DNA from: Klebsiella electrica
Lineage (GTDB): Bacteria; Pseudomonadota; Gammaproteobacteria; Enterobacterales; Enterobacteriaceae
NCBI RefSeq assembly: GCF_006711645.1
Contig: NZ_CP041247.1
Span: 4,836,001 to 4,900,000 of the forward strand
Direction: 5' to 3'
DNA: 64,000 nucleotides
The notes beneath the pieces were generated by a model. That model saw only the letters and a list, made by a program, of their open reading frames with translations, searched no databases and had not been told where the DNA came from. A program made the translations under genes and the position numbers. Below, piece after piece: positions 50,203-60,440 of the stretch (positions within the stretch are counted from its first letter, which is position 1; each line of letters starts with the position of its first letter).

Positions 50203-51335
50203 TTATCAACAATGTAAACCTGGTTCTCGAAGACGAAGTGGTACACGGTTCGCTGGAAGTACAGGAGGGCAGAATTTACGCCTTTGCCGAAAGTCAGAGC
50301 CAGCTGCCGCAGTCGCTCGACGGTGAAGGTGGCTGGCTGCTGCCCGGGCTGATTGAGCTGCATACCGATAATCTGGACAAATTCTTTACTCCGCGCCCGA
50401 AAGTCGACTGGCCCGCTCATTCGGCGATGAGCAGCCACGATGCGCTGATGGTCGCCAGCGGCATCACCACCGTACTGGATGCGGTCGCCATTGGCGACGT
50501 CCGCGACGGCGGCGATCGGCTGGAAAATCTGGAAAAGATGATCAACGCCGTCGAAGAGACACAAAAACGTGGGCTTAATCGTGCCGAACACCGCCTGCAC
50601 CTGCGCTGCGAGCTGCCACACCACACTACGCTGCCGCTGTTTGAAAAACTGGTTGGCCGCGATCCGGTGAGCATGGTCTCCCTGATGGACCACTCTCCAG
50701 GACAGCGCCAGTACGCCGATCGCAGCAAGTACCGCGATTACTATCAGGGAAAATACCATCTGACCAACGAAGAGATGGACCGCTTCGAGGAGGAGCAGAT
50801 GGCGCTGGCAGCGACCTGGTCACAGCCGAATCGTCAAACCATTGCGGCAATATGCCGCGAGCGCAATATCGCGCTCGCCAGCCATGATGACGCAACGCCC
50901 GAGCATGTTGTCGAATCACATCAACTTGGCAGCGTGATCGCCGAATTTCCTACCACATTAGCCGCGGCAGAGGCTTCACGTCAGCACGGTATGAACGTGC
51001 TGATGGGCGCCCCCAATATCGTGCGCGGCGGTTCGCACTCCGGCAACGTCGCCGCCCACCAGCTGGCAGCCAGCAACCTGCTTGATATTCTGTCGTCAGA
51101 CTACTATCCCGCCAGCCTGCTGGATGCGGCATTCCGCATCGCGGACGACGACAACAACGCCTTCACGCTGGCGCAGGCCATTTGTCTGGTCAGCAAAAAT
51201 CCGGCCCAGGCGCTGGGGTTAGACGACCGCGGGAGGATTGCGGAAGGTAAACGTGCCGATATGGTGCTGGCGCACCGTCGCGGCGAACATGTCCATATTG
51301 ACCACGTCTGGCGTCAAGGAAAGAGGGTCTTCTGA
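50199..51335 (+). CDS. phnM: alpha-D-ribose 1-methylphosphonate 5-triphosphate diphosphatase PhnM
   Basis: A 378-residue amidohydrolase-fold enzyme that removes pyrophosphate from the activated phosphonate. Metal-binding blocks are [11 protein letters not shown] and the later [10 protein letters not shown]. Overlaps phnL by 4 nt and phnN by 1 nt. Confidence 0.96.
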   Translation: MIINNVNLVLEDEVVHGSLEVQEGRIYAFAESQSQLPQSLDGEGGWLLPGLIELHTDNLDKFFTPRPKVDWPAHSAMSSHDALMVASGITTVLDAVAIGDVRDGGDRLENLEKMINAVEETQKRGLNRAEHRLHLRCELPHHTTLPLFEKLVGRDPVSMVSLMDHSPGQRQYADRSKYRDYYQGKYHLTNEEMDRFEEEQMALAATWSQPNRQTIAAICRERNIALASHDDATPEHVVESHQLGSVIAEFPTTLAAAEASRQHGMNVLMGAPNIVRGGSHSGNVAAHQLAASNLLDILSSDYYPASLLDAAFRIADDDNNAFTLAQAICLVSKNPAQALGLDDRGRIAEGKRADMVLAHRRGEHVHIDHVWRQGKRVF

Positions 51336-51904
51336 TGAGCGGAAAATTGATTTGGCTGGTGGGTGCCTCCGGTTCCGGAAAAGACAGCCTGCTGGCGGCC
51401 TTACGCCAGCGCGAAAATACGCAATTGCTGGTGGCGCATCGCTATATCACGCGCCCGTTCAACGCCGGCAGCGAGAATCATATTGCCCTCAGCAAGCAGG
51501 AGTTTTTCAACCGCGCCGAGCGCCAGCTGTTTGCCCTGAGCTGGCATGCCAATAACAATTACTACGGAATTGGCATCGAAATTGACCTGTGGCTGCACGC
51601 CGGTTTTGACGTGGTGGCCAATGGTTCTCGCGCCCATCTGCCGCAGGCGCGAGCGCGCTATGCGGACGCGCTCCTGCCCATCTGCCTGCAGGTCACGCCG
51701 GAGGTGCTGCGCCAGCGCCTGGAGCAACGTGGACGAGAGAGCGAAACGGAAATCGCTCTGCGCCTGGAACGCGCGGCGCGCTATACCCCCACCGACTGCC
51801 TGACCCTGAACAACAACGGTAGCCTCGGACAATCCGTCGAGCAGTTCTTCACGCTGCTGCGCCGCCACTCCGCCCGACAAGAGAATCAGCATGCCTGCCT
51901 GTGA
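51335..51904 (+). CDS. phnN: ribose 1,5-bisphosphokinase PhnN
   Basis: A 189-residue guanylate-kinase-like enzyme that phosphorylates ribose 1,5-bisphosphate to PRPP, recovering the by-product of the C-P lyase pathway. P-loop GASGSGKDS at residues about 10-18. ATG 51335 overlaps the phnM stop; the 3' end overlaps phnO by 14 nt. Confidence 0.95.
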   Translation: MSGKLIWLVGASGSGKDSLLAALRQRENTQLLVAHRYITRPFNAGSENHIALSKQEFFNRAERQLFALSWHANNNYYGIGIEIDLWLHAGFDVVANGSRAHLPQARARYADALLPICLQVTPEVLRQRLEQRGRESETEIALRLERAARYTPTDCLTLNNNGSLGQSVEQFFTLLRRHSARQENQHACL

Positions 51905-52325
51905 ACTCCGCGCTCCGACCCTGGACGACGTCGATGCCGTCTATGCGTTAATTTGCGAACTTAAGCAGAAAGCGTACGATCGCCGCCATTTCGCCGCCGG
52001 GTTTGCCATGAACCTGCAAAATCCCACCCTGCGCTATCAGCTGGCGCTGGTGGAGGGAGAGACGGTCGGACTGATTGGGCTACAGTTGCAGTTCCCGCTT
52101 AATTTCAACGCCTGGATCGGAGAAGTGCAGGAACTGGTGGTGCTGCCGCAGAGGCGCGGCCTGCACATCGGCCAGGCGCTGCTGGCGTGGGCGGAGCAGG
52201 AAGCCCGCGAACAGGGCGCGCAAATGGTGGAGCTCTCCAGCGGGAAAGGCCGCCCCGACGCCCACCGTTTTTATCTCCGGGAAGGGTATAAGCAAAGCCA
52301 TCTGCGTTTTAAAAAAGCGCTGTGA
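51891..52325 (+). CDS. phnO: aminoalkylphosphonate N-acetyltransferase PhnO
   Basis: A 144-residue GNAT acetyltransferase that acetylates aminoalkylphosphonates, aiding use or detoxification. The acetyl-CoA site [20 protein letters not shown] (motif A) is present, then HRFYLREGY. It overlaps phnN by 14 nt. Confidence 0.95.
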   Translation: MPACELRAPTLDDVDAVYALICELKQKAYDRRHFAAGFAMNLQNPTLRYQLALVEGETVGLIGLQLQFPLNFNAWIGEVQELVVLPQRRGLHIGQALLAWAEQEAREQGAQMVELSSGKGRPDAHRFYLREGYKQSHLRFKKAL

Positions 52326-52334
52326 GGAGGAAGT

Positions 52335-53093
52335 ATGAGCCTGACTATTCGCTTAACCGGCACCGGCGGCGCCCAGCTGGTTCCGGTTTTCGGCTGCGAC
52401 TGCGCGGCCTGTCAGCGTGCGCACAGCGATGAGGCTCATCGCCGCCGCCCCTGTAGCGCGGTCGTGACCTTCAATCACGCCGTCACACTGCTGGATGCCG
52501 GGCTGCCCGATTTGATGGATCGCTGGCCTGCCGGCCATTTTCAGCAGTTTTTGCTTACCCACTATCATATGGATCATGTTCAGGGATTATTCCCGCTGCG
52601 CTGGGGCGTCGGCGCGCCGATCCCGGTGTTTGGCCCGCCGGATCCCGAAGGCTGCGATGACCTGTTTAAACACCCCGGCCTGCTGGACTTCAGCCATACC
52701 GTTGAGCCGTTTGTGGTGTTTGAACTCCAGGGATTGCGGGTGACGCCGCTGCCGCTGAATCACTCGAAGCTGACGTATGGCTATCTGCTGGAGTCGGCGC
52801 ACAGCCGGGTAGCCTGGCTGTCGGATACCGCCGGATTACCGGAAAAGACGCTCAAATTCTTACTGAATAACCAGCCGCAGGCGATCGTGATCGACTGCAG
52901 CCATGAGCCGCGCCCGCAGCCGCCGCGCAACCACTGCGATTTGAATACGGTACGCGCCATTAACCAGGTGCTGGCCTGCCCACGGGTCATTCTGACCCAT
53001 ATCAGCCACCAGTTTGATCTGTGGCTGATGAACCATCCGCTGCCGCCGGGGTTTGAGGCCGGCTATGACGGCATGGAGATCGTGCTGGATTAA
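52335..53093 (+). CDS. phnP: phosphoribosyl 1,2-cyclic phosphate phosphodiesterase PhnP
   Basis: A 252-residue metallo-beta-lactamase-fold enzyme opening the cyclic phosphate made by PhnJ. The HYHMDH metal motif, LSDTAG and ILTHISH blocks are visible, plus an N-terminal Cys cluster (CDCAACQRA) for the structural zinc. ATG 52335 follows GAGGAGG. Last gene of the phn operon. Confidence 0.95.
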   Translation: MSLTIRLTGTGGAQLVPVFGCDCAACQRAHSDEAHRRRPCSAVVTFNHAVTLLDAGLPDLMDRWPAGHFQQFLLTHYHMDHVQGLFPLRWGVGAPIPVFGPPDPEGCDDLFKHPGLLDFSHTVEPFVVFELQGLRVTPLPLNHSKLTYGYLLESAHSRVAWLSDTAGLPEKTLKFLLNNQPQAIVIDCSHEPRPQPPRNHCDLNTVRAINQVLACPRVILTHISHQFDLWLMNHPLPPGFEAGYDGMEIVLD

Positions 53094-53142
53094 TCTTTGA
53101 CCCGGCCTGCGCGCGTCACCACGGCGATGAACGACAGCACGG

Positions 53143-53478
53143 TTAATCGTCGTCATCCAGTCGTCGCTGGTCGTCCTCCAGCTGCCGCCGATCCTGATCC
53201 AACTGGCGCTGGCGATCATCGAGCTGACGGCGACGATCTTCTATCTGTCGCTGCCGATCGTCGTATTGCCGTCGGCGATCGGCGCTATGCTGACGGCTAT
53301 CCTGGTAACGTCCGTCATCATAGCGGTCTTCGTCATCAGGGCGGCTATCGCCGGGGTTATAGGCATCATTAATCGCCTGCTGAATATTACCGATTGCGTC
53401 ATCAATAATATCAGCGCGCGCCAGCTGACTGCTCAGCGACAGCGTGCAGAAGATTAAAGCGGTAAAGTAACGTTTCAT
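53143..53478 (-). CDS. yjdP: YjdP family protein, charged periplasmic protein
   Basis: A 111-residue protein: signal peptide (about 22 residues, ending ARA), the conserved block DIIDDAIGNIQQAINDAYNP, then a tail made almost entirely of Asp, Arg and Gln. The tail has repeats such as RRQLDDRQRQLDQDRRQLED, probably a highly charged helix. Matches E. coli YjdP; function unknown. It is convergent with phnP. Confidence 0.9.
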   Translation of the reverse strand: MKRYFTALIFCTLSLSSQLARADIIDDAIGNIQQAINDAYNPGDSRPDDEDRYDDGRYQDSRQHSADRRRQYDDRQRQIEDRRRQLDDRQRQLDQDRRQLEDDQRRLDDDD

Positions 53479-53547
53479 AGGGCCAGTCTCTTCAGGGGGC
53501 TGACCCTACGTTAATCAACGGTCGTCACGGCGAGTAGCGGAGGAATC

Positions 53548-53997
53548 TCAAATCCGCGACTGTTCAAGCGCGGTAATCGCATCAATTCGCGTCTGATGAC
53601 GTCCACCTTCATAATCGCTCCCCAACCAGACATCGACAATCATTTTTGCCAGCTCAAGACCTACCACGCGCGCGCCGAAGGCCAACACATTGGTATTATT
53701 ATGTTGCCGCGATAGCTGGGCCGAATAGGGTTCACTGCACACCACCGCGCGAATGCCGGGGTATTTATTGGCGGTTATGGAGATCCCGACACCGGTACCG
53801 CAGATCAGGATCCCACCCTCAGCTTCGCCTGTCAGAATGGCCTGCGCGACAGCGCTGGCATAACGGGGATAATCGGTACGCTCAGGTGACCATGTTCCCT
53901 TATCCAGCACCTCGATCCCCCGCAGTCGGAGATGCGCCACAATATCATTTTTAAGAATAAACCCGACGTGATCACAGCCAATTGCAATCCTTTTCAT
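53548..53997 (-). CDS. rpiB: ribose-5-phosphate / allose-6-phosphate isomerase RpiB
   Basis: A 149-residue LacAB/RpiB-family isomerase. It converts allose-6-P to allulose-6-P and can replace RpiA for ribose-5-P. The active-site Cys lies in ILICGTGVGISITANK and conserved HNNTNVLAFGARVVG follows. It is divergent from alsR, as in E. coli, tying it to the allose pathway. Confidence 0.96.
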   Translation of the reverse strand: MKRIAIGCDHVGFILKNDIVAHLRLRGIEVLDKGTWSPERTDYPRYASAVAQAILTGEAEGGILICGTGVGISITANKYPGIRAVVCSEPYSAQLSRQHNNTNVLAFGARVVGLELAKMIVDVWLGSDYEGGRHQTRIDAITALEQSRI

Positions 53998-54347
53998 ACT
54001 TAACCTCGCCTGTTTTTACTTTACGAATATCGATAAAGTTGTGATTTAAACCGGAATAACCGACCAGGAAATCGGCCTGAACCCGGTCTGACGTGCCATT
54101 TTTACCTCGCTAAAATTCACAAATCAAGCAAGAAAAATGGATACCTCATGTTACCTATCGTTTTAAATTTTACGAAAAAAAGATAAAAACAATTGTTTTA
54201 TAAAGAGTTATTTAAAAATAGCCAAACTCAAAACTTTATAAAAGATAAAACTTTATAAAATTAATATTTTTGTGAAGTTGATTGTATCTTTTCTGTTTTG
54301 CCTGTGGTGATATAGTGACGTCTTCACTTTATGGACAAGAGAAAGCG
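53998..54347. promoter_or_regulatory. rpiB-alsR divergent control region
   Basis: A 350-bp non-coding region with a very AT-rich core at about 54160-54290. I see no gene. It must hold the promoters of rpiB and alsR and the AlsR operator, but I cannot fix the sites by eye. Confidence 0.5.
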
Positions 54348-55235
54348 ATGAGTCAGTCAGAATCCAGTTCGCTCCCCAACGGTATCGGCCTCGCCCCCTG
54401 GCTACGCATGAAGCAGGAAGGAATGACCGAAAACGAGAGCCGAATCGTCGAATGGTTGCTTAAACCCGGCAATCTGAGCGACGCTCCCGCCATTAAAGAT
54501 GTGGCGGAAGCGCTGTCGGTTTCCGAAGCGATGATCGTTAAGGTCTCCAAACTGCTCGGTTTTAGCGGTTTTCGTAACCTGCGTAGCGCCCTGGTGGAGT
54601 ATTTTTCGCAATCTGAACAGGTCCTTCCGGCAGAGCTCTCCTTTGATGAAGCACCTCAGGACGTGGTGAATAAGGTTTTTAACATTACCCTGCGTACCAT
54701 TATGGAAGGTCAGTCGATCGTTAATGTCGATGAAATTCATCGCGCGGCACGTTTCTTCGCCCAGGCCAACCAGCGCGATCTGTACGGTGCCGGTGGATCA
54801 AATGCTATCTGCGCCGATGTACAGCATAAGTTTTTACGGATCGGCGTACGCTGCCAGACATATCCGGATGCGCATATCATGATGATGTCAGCCTCGTTGT
54901 TGAAAAAAGGCGACGTCGTGCTGGTCGTCACTCATTCCGGGCGCACCAGCGATATTAAATCGGCAGTAGAGTTGGCCAAGAAGAACGGTGCTAAAATTAT
55001 CTGTATTACCCATAGTTACCATTCACCGATTGCTAAATTAGCTGATTTTATTATTTGCTCGCCAGCACCAGAAACTCCTTTATTAGGGAGAAACGCCTCA
55101 GCGCGTATTTTACAACTTACCTTATTAGATGCTTTTTTCGTTTCGGTAGCCCAACAAAATATTGAACAGGCCACTTTAAATATGCAAAAAACCGGCGCCA
55201 TTGTTGATTTCTTTTCACCAGGAGCGCTGAAGTAA
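54348..55235 (+). CDS. alsR: allose operon repressor AlsR (RpiR family)
   Basis: A 295-residue regulator with an N-terminal helix-turn-helix (IKDVAEALSVSEAMIVKVSK, residues about 49-68) and a C-terminal SIS sugar-phosphate-binding domain (YGAGGSNAICAD, VVTHSGRTSDIKSAVELAKK). It represses rpiB and the als genes until allose is present. ATG 54348 (MSQSESSS) matches E. coli; an in-frame start at 54282 is upstream. Confidence 0.95.
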   Translation: MSQSESSSLPNGIGLAPWLRMKQEGMTENESRIVEWLLKPGNLSDAPAIKDVAEALSVSEAMIVKVSKLLGFSGFRNLRSALVEYFSQSEQVLPAELSFDEAPQDVVNKVFNITLRTIMEGQSIVNVDEIHRAARFFAQANQRDLYGAGGSNAICADVQHKFLRIGVRCQTYPDAHIMMMSASLLKKGDVVLVVTHSGRTSDIKSAVELAKKNGAKIICITHSYHSPIAKLADFIICSPAPETPLLGRNASARILQLTLLDAFFVSVAQQNIEQATLNMQKTGAIVDFFSPGALK

Positions 55236-55246
55236 ATAATAAACAC

Positions 55247-55267
55247 CGATCCCACCACGGTGGGATC
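55247..55267 (+). terminator. hairpin between alsR and alsB
   Basis: Perfect stem GATCCCACC / GGTGGGATC with a 2-nt centre, 12 nt after alsR. It lacks a T-run, so it may be a weak terminator or part of an operator. Confidence 0.45.
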
Positions 55268-55300
55268 AATATTACTGTATCCTACACCGAGAATACTGTC

Positions 55301-56236
55301 ATGAATAAATACCTGAAAATTTTCAGCGGCGCGGCTATGGGCGTAATGTTATCTACCAGCGCTTTTGCCGCGGCCGATTACGCTGTGGTATTAAAAACAT
55401 TATCAAATCCTTTCTGGGTTGATATGAAAAAAGGTATTGAAGATGAGGCCAAAACGCTGGGAGTCAGCGTTGATATTTTTGCCTCGCCTTCGGAAGGGGA
55501 TTTTCAATCACAGCTGCAGCTATTCGAAGACTTAAGCAATAAGAACTATAAAGGCATCGCTTTCGCGCCTCTCTCGTCGGTCAACCTGGTGATGCCCGTG
55601 GCGAAAGCCTGGAAGAAAGGGATTTATCTGGTCAATCTCGATGAAAAAATCGATATGGATAACCTGAAGAAAGCGGGCGGTAACGTTGAAGGTTTCGTCA
55701 CCACAGACAACGTCGCAGTGGGGGCAAAAGGAGCCGATTTTATTATCGAGAAACTGGGTGCTGAGGGCGGCGACGTTGCCATCATCGAGGGAAAAGCGGG
55801 TAACGCGTCAGGCGAAGCCCGTCGTAACGGTGCAACGGAGGCATTCAGAAAAGCCAGTCAGATCAAGCTTGTTGCCAGCCAACCAGCCGACTGGGATCGC
55901 ATTAAGGCGCTTGATGTTGCCACTAACGTGCTACAGCGAAACCCTAACCTGAAAGCCTTTTACTGTGCGAATGACACAATGGCAATGGGCGTTGCCCAGG
56001 CCGTAGCCAACGCCGGTAAAAGCCAAACGGTTCTGGTGGTCGGCACTGACGGTATCCCTGAAGCGCGTAAAATGGTTGAAGCCGGTCAGATGACCGCAAC
56101 GATTGCGCAAAATCCTGGCAATATCGGCGCGACGGGACTGAAGATGATGGTTGATGCTGAAAAAACCGGCAAAGTGATTCCACTGGATAAAACACCAGAA
56201 TTCAAACTGGTGGATTCTGTTCTGGTCACAAAATAA
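55301..56236 (+). CDS. alsB: D-allose periplasmic binding protein AlsB
   Basis: A 311-residue sugar-binding protein of the RbsB group. A signal peptide (about 23 residues, ending AFAA) is followed by DYAVVLKTLSNPFWVDMKKG and later AFYCANDTMAMGVAQAV. It delivers allose to AlsAC. A strong hairpin follows the stop. Confidence 0.96.
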   Translation: MNKYLKIFSGAAMGVMLSTSAFAAADYAVVLKTLSNPFWVDMKKGIEDEAKTLGVSVDIFASPSEGDFQSQLQLFEDLSNKNYKGIAFAPLSSVNLVMPVAKAWKKGIYLVNLDEKIDMDNLKKAGGNVEGFVTTDNVAVGAKGADFIIEKLGAEGGDVAIIEGKAGNASGEARRNGATEAFRKASQIKLVASQPADWDRIKALDVATNVLQRNPNLKAFYCANDTMAMGVAQAVANAGKSQTVLVVGTDGIPEARKMVEAGQMTATIAQNPGNIGATGLKMMVDAEKTGKVIPLDKTPEFKLVDSVLVTK

Positions 56237-56265
56237 TTTTCCAGAAACGAGTCCGATGCTCTCCC

Positions 56266-56292
56266 CTTACCCTCCTGACCTCAGGAGGGTAA
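56266..56292 (+). terminator. intercistronic hairpin alsB/alsA
   Basis: TTACCCTCCTGA-CC-TCAGGAGGGTAA, a perfect 12-bp stem, followed by AAATAAGT. Such hairpins after binding-protein genes commonly protect the upstream mRNA and lower expression of the ATPase gene. Confidence 0.7.
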
Positions 56293-56311
56293 AAATAAGT
56301 AAGGAGTTATT

Positions 56312-57844
56312 ATGCTCACGCCATATATTTCAATGGCGGGGATCGGCAAATCCTTTGGTCCGGTTCACGCATTAAAATCGGTCGATTTAACCGTTTACCC
56401 GCACGAAATACATGCATTACTCGGGGAAAACGGTGCGGGTAAATCAACGTTAATGAAAGTTTTATCAGGAATACATGAACCGACCAAAGGCACCATCACG
56501 GTTAATAATGTTAATTATGACAAGCTCGACCATAAATTAGCGGCCAGACTCGGCATCGGCATTATCTATCAAGAGCTCAGCGTCATTGATGAATTAACCG
56601 TAATGGAAAATTTATATATCGGCCGCCATCTGACGAAAAAAATCTGCGGCGTCAATATTATCGACTGGAAAGAGATGCGCATCAGAGCGGCAATGATGCT
56701 ACTACGCATCGGATTAAAGGTCGATTTAGACGAGAAAGTTGCGAATCTGTCGATCAGCCATAAACAGATGCTGGAAATCGCTAAGACACTGATGCTCGAT
56801 GCCAAAGTACTGATCATGGATGAACCCACCTCTTCGCTGACCAACAAAGAGGTGGATTACCTGTTCCTGATCATGAACCAGCTGCGTAAAGAGGGGACCG
56901 CCATCGTCTATATCTCGCACAAGCTGGCGGAGATACGCCGGATCTGCGACCGCTACACGGTGATGAAGGACGGTAGCAGCGTATGCAGTGGCATGGTCAG
57001 CGAGGTCAATAACGACGATATCGTACGTCTGATGGTCGGCCGTGAGTTGCAAAACCGCTTTAACGCGATGAAAGAGAACAGCGGCAACATCGCGCGCGAA
57101 ACGGTATTTGAGGTAAAAAATGTCACCAGCCGGGATAAGAAAAAGGTCCGCGATATCTCCTTTAGCGTCAATCGCGGTGAAATTCTCGGCTTTGCCGGTC
57201 TGGTGGGCTCCGGGCGTACCGAACTGATGGATTGTCTGTTTGGTGTTGATAAGCGGAGCAGCGGCGAAATCATCCTCAACGGTAAAACTATTACCCCACG
57301 CTCGCCGCTAGATGCCTTAAAAAAAGGAATGGGCTACATCACGGAGAGTCGCCGGGACAACGGTTTCTTCGGCAATTTCTCTATAGCGCAAAACATGGCT
57401 GTCAGCCTGAGCCTGAAACACGGCGGCTATAAAGGGGCGATGGGGCTTCTCCATGAAGAGAACGAGCGTAAAACGGCGGAGGCACAGCGCAAATTACTGG
57501 CGCTGAAGTGCCATTCTGTCGATCAGAGCATCACCGAACTTTCCGGCGGTAACCAACAAAAGGTCCTGATATCCAAATGGTTATGCTGCAACCCCGACGT
57601 CATTATTTTCGATGAACCGACGCGCGGAATCGACGTCGGTGCGAAAGCCGAAATTTATAAAGTGATGCGCCAGTTGGCGGATGACGGAAAAGTCATTCTG
57701 ATGGTGTCATCCGAGCTTCCTGAAATTATCGCCGTCTGTGACCGCATCGCCGTGTTCTGCGAAGGGCGGCTGACGCAAATTCTGACCAATCGCGACAACA
57801 TGAGCGAAGAGGAGATTATGGTATGGGCACTGCCGCAAGAGTAA
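56312..57844 (+). CDS. alsA: D-allose ABC transporter ATP-binding protein AlsA
   Basis: A 510-residue double ABC ATPase of the sugar (CUT2) type. Domain 1 has Walker [10 protein letters not shown] and VLIMDEPTSSL. Domain 2 has the degenerate GLVGSGRTELM P-loop, signature LSGGNQQKVLISKW and VIIFDEPTRGIDVG. This pairing is typical of RbsA-type proteins. It overlaps alsC by 22 nt. Confidence 0.96.
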   Translation: MLTPYISMAGIGKSFGPVHALKSVDLTVYPHEIHALLGENGAGKSTLMKVLSGIHEPTKGTITVNNVNYDKLDHKLAARLGIGIIYQELSVIDELTVMENLYIGRHLTKKICGVNIIDWKEMRIRAAMMLLRIGLKVDLDEKVANLSISHKQMLEIAKTLMLDAKVLIMDEPTSSLTNKEVDYLFLIMNQLRKEGTAIVYISHKLAEIRRICDRYTVMKDGSSVCSGMVSEVNNDDIVRLMVGRELQNRFNAMKENSGNIARETVFEVKNVTSRDKKKVRDISFSVNRGEILGFAGLVGSGRTELMDCLFGVDKRSSGEIILNGKTITPRSPLDALKKGMGYITESRRDNGFFGNFSIAQNMAVSLSLKHGGYKGAMGLLHEENERKTAEAQRKLLALKCHSVDQSITELSGGNQQKVLISKWLCCNPDVIIFDEPTRGIDVGAKAEIYKVMRQLADDGKVILMVSSELPEIIAVCDRIAVFCEGRLTQILTNRDNMSEEEIMVWALPQE

Positions 57845-58803
57845 AAAGGGAGTCCGATGGCAAAAAGCCGTTCAACTTCGCACTATTCTGGGATAAATAC
57901 GGCACCTTTTTTATCCTCGCGATTATTGTCGCGATTTTCGGCTCGCTGTCGTCGGAATACTTTCTGACGACCAATAACATCACGCAAATATTTGTTCAGA
58001 GCTCGGTGACGGTGCTCATCGGAATGGGAGAATTCTTCGCTATTCTGGTAGCAGGCATCGACCTGTCCGTAGGGGCGATTCTGGCGCTTTCTGGCATGGT
58101 AACCGCCAAACTCATGCTGGCAGGCGTCGATCCGTTCCTCGCTGCGCTGATTGGCGGGGTGCTGGTCGGCGGCGCGCTAGGCGCGATTAACGGCTGCCTG
58201 GTCAACTGGACCGGCCTACACCCGTTCATTATTACCCTCGGTACCAACGCGATTTTTCGCGGCATCACCCTGGTTATCTCCGACGCCAACTCGGTCTATG
58301 GCTTCTCTTTCGCGTTCGTCAATTTCTTTGCCGCCAGCGTATTGGGGATCCCGGTACCGGTCATCTTCTCGCTTATTGTGGCCGTGATTCTCTGGTTCCT
58401 GACCACCCGGATGCGGCTGGGCCGCAATATCTACGCCCTCGGCGGCAATAAAAACTCCGCCTTCTACTCTGGCATCGATGTGAAGTTCCATATGTTGCTG
58501 GTGTTCATTATATCCGGCATCTGCGCCGGGCTGGCGGGAGTGGTCTCGACGGCACGTCTCGGCGCCGCGGAGCCTCTGGCCGGGATGGGCTTTGAAACCT
58601 ACGCCATTGCCAGCGCCATTATCGGCGGCACCAGCTTCTTTGGTGGTAAGGGGCGCATTTTTTCAGTGGTGATTGGCGGCCTGATCATCGGCACCATCAA
58701 CAACGGGCTGAATATTCTCCAGGTACAAACCTACTACCAGCTGGTGGTGATGGGTGGATTAATTATCGCGGCTGTCGCCCTCGACCGTCTTATCAGTAAG
58801 TAA
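57823..58803 (+). CDS. alsC: D-allose ABC transporter permease AlsC
   Basis: A 326-residue CUT2-family permease with about eight to ten membrane segments and the conserved AGIDLSVGAILALSGM loop. ATG 57823 lies inside the end of alsA, giving coupled translation. Confidence 0.95.
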   Translation: MGTAARVKRESDGKKPFNFALFWDKYGTFFILAIIVAIFGSLSSEYFLTTNNITQIFVQSSVTVLIGMGEFFAILVAGIDLSVGAILALSGMVTAKLMLAGVDPFLAALIGGVLVGGALGAINGCLVNWTGLHPFIITLGTNAIFRGITLVISDANSVYGFSFAFVNFFAASVLGIPVPVIFSLIVAVILWFLTTRMRLGRNIYALGGNKNSAFYSGIDVKFHMLLVFIISGICAGLAGVVSTARLGAAEPLAGMGFETYAIASAIIGGTSFFGGKGRIFSVVIGGLIIGTINNGLNILQVQTYYQLVVMGGLIIAAVALDRLISK

Positions 58804-58813
58804 GGAATTTATG

Positions 58814-59509
58814 ATGAAAATTGCCCCCTCTTTAATGTGTATGGATCTGCTGAAATTCAAAGAACAGATCGAGTTTATCGATCGGCATGCAGATTACTTC
58901 CACATCGACATCATGGACGGTCATTTTGTCCCTAACCTGACGCTCTCGCCGTTTTTCGTCAGCCAGGTGAAGAAGCTGGCCAGTAAACCACTGGACTGCC
59001 ATCTGATGGTCACCCGACCACAGGATTACATTAGCCAGCTGGCGCAGGCAGGTGCGGACTTTATCACCCTGCATCCGGAAACTATTAACGGTCAGGCTTT
59101 CCGCCTGATAGAGGAGATTCGTCGCCATGGCATGAAGGTCGGGCTCATTCTCAATCCGGAAACACCGGTTGAAACGATGAAATATTACATCCACAAGGCG
59201 GACAAAATTACGGTGATGACCGTCGATCCGGGTTTCGCGGGCCAACCCTTTATTCCTGAAATGCTGGAGAAGATCGGCGAGCTAAAAGCGTGGCGAGAAC
59301 GTGCAGGACTGGCCTTCGAGATTGAGATCGACGGTTCGTGCAATAAAGCGACCTATCAAAAACTGATGGCGGCAGGCGCGGACGTCTTTATCGTCGGGAC
59401 CTCCGGTCTGTTTAACCATGGCGATAATATTCACGACGCGTGGCAGGTCATGGCAGAGCAGATTCTGGCGGCCAAAAACGAGGTATTCCCTCATGCAAAA
59501 ACAGCGTAA
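58814..59509 (+). CDS. alsE: D-allulose-6-phosphate 3-epimerase AlsE
   Basis: A 231-residue TIM-barrel epimerase related to Rpe, turning allulose-6-P into fructose-6-P. Metal and catalytic blocks are [40 protein letters not shown] and EIDGSCN. ATG 58814 is preferred to 58811 by spacing from AAGGA. Overlaps alsK by 17 nt. Confidence 0.96.
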   Translation: MKIAPSLMCMDLLKFKEQIEFIDRHADYFHIDIMDGHFVPNLTLSPFFVSQVKKLASKPLDCHLMVTRPQDYISQLAQAGADFITLHPETINGQAFRLIEEIRRHGMKVGLILNPETPVETMKYYIHKADKITVMTVDPGFAGQPFIPEMLEKIGELKAWRERAGLAFEIEIDGSCNKATYQKLMAAGADVFIVGTSGLFNHGDNIHDAWQVMAEQILAAKNEVFPHAKTA

Positions 59510-60440
59510 GGTCGTCGCAGGAGTGGACATGGGCGCAACCCATATCCGCTTTTGCCTGCAAACCGCACAGGGCGAGACTCTGCATTGCGAGAAGCTGCGC
59601 ACCGCTGAAGCGATCGCGCCTGACGGTCTGGTGAGCGGGATCACGATGTTGATTCAGCAGCAGCTTGACCGCTTTCAGGCACATTGCTGCGGCCTGGTGA
59701 TGGGCTTTCCGGCATTGGTCAGCAGAGATAAACGGACGATTATCTCCACCCCCAACCTATCGTTACCGCCAGAAACCTTGCGTACGCTAGCCGATGAGCT
59801 GGAGCATTCGCTGGCCTGTCCGGTCGAGTTTTCCCGCGATGTGAATCTCCAGCTCTCATTTGACGTGCAGGAAAATGGTTTGCAGGCTCAACAGGTGTTA
59901 GCCGCTTATCTCGGTACCGGCATGGGCTTCGCCATCTGGTTAAACGGCGGGCCGTGGACAGGTGCACATGGCGTGGCGGGAGAGCTGGGTCATATCCCGC
60001 AGGGCGACAACGCGCTCATCTGCGGTTGCGGTAATCATGGTTGTCTGGAAACCGTCTGTTCCGGTATCGCGCTCAAACGCTGGTACGAACAACAGCCGCG
60101 CAGCTATGCGCTTGGTGAACTGTTTTTGCACGCCACTGAGGAACCCTTTGTACAGGCCCTCCTGCTCCATGCCGCCCGCGCCATCGCCACCAGCATCAAC
60201 CTGTTCGACCCCGATGCGGTGATCCTCGGCGGTGGCGTGATGGACATGTCCGGTTTTCCACGCGAGGCGCTGCTCGCCATGATAAAAGCGTATATTCGCC
60301 GCCCGTTGCCTTATCAGGCAGTGCAGTTTCTTGCCGCATCGTCCTCAACATTTAATGGTGCTCAAGGGGCTGCGGCGCTGGCCCGCAGCCGCTATTTGCC
60401 ACAACCTGTCGCAGCGCCTGCATCAACTGTGTCCGACTGA
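59493..60440 (+). CDS. alsK: D-allose kinase AlsK (ROK family)
   Basis: A 315-residue ROK kinase that phosphorylates allose to allose-6-P. Contains the ATP motif [11 protein letters not shown], the [11 protein letters not shown] block and the zinc motif [13 protein letters not shown] 59493 (MQKQRKVV) matches E. coli and lies within alsE. Its 3' end overlaps the convergent sensor-kinase gene by 89 nt. Confidence 0.95.
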   Translation: MQKQRKVVAGVDMGATHIRFCLQTAQGETLHCEKLRTAEAIAPDGLVSGITMLIQQQLDRFQAHCCGLVMGFPALVSRDKRTIISTPNLSLPPETLRTLADELEHSLACPVEFSRDVNLQLSFDVQENGLQAQQVLAAYLGTGMGFAIWLNGGPWTGAHGVAGELGHIPQGDNALICGCGNHGCLETVCSGIALKRWYEQQPRSYALGELFLHATEEPFVQALLLHAARAIATSINLFDPDAVILGGGVMDMSGFPREALLAMIKAYIRRPLPYQAVQFLAASSSTFNGAQGAAALARSRYLPQPVAAPASTVSD

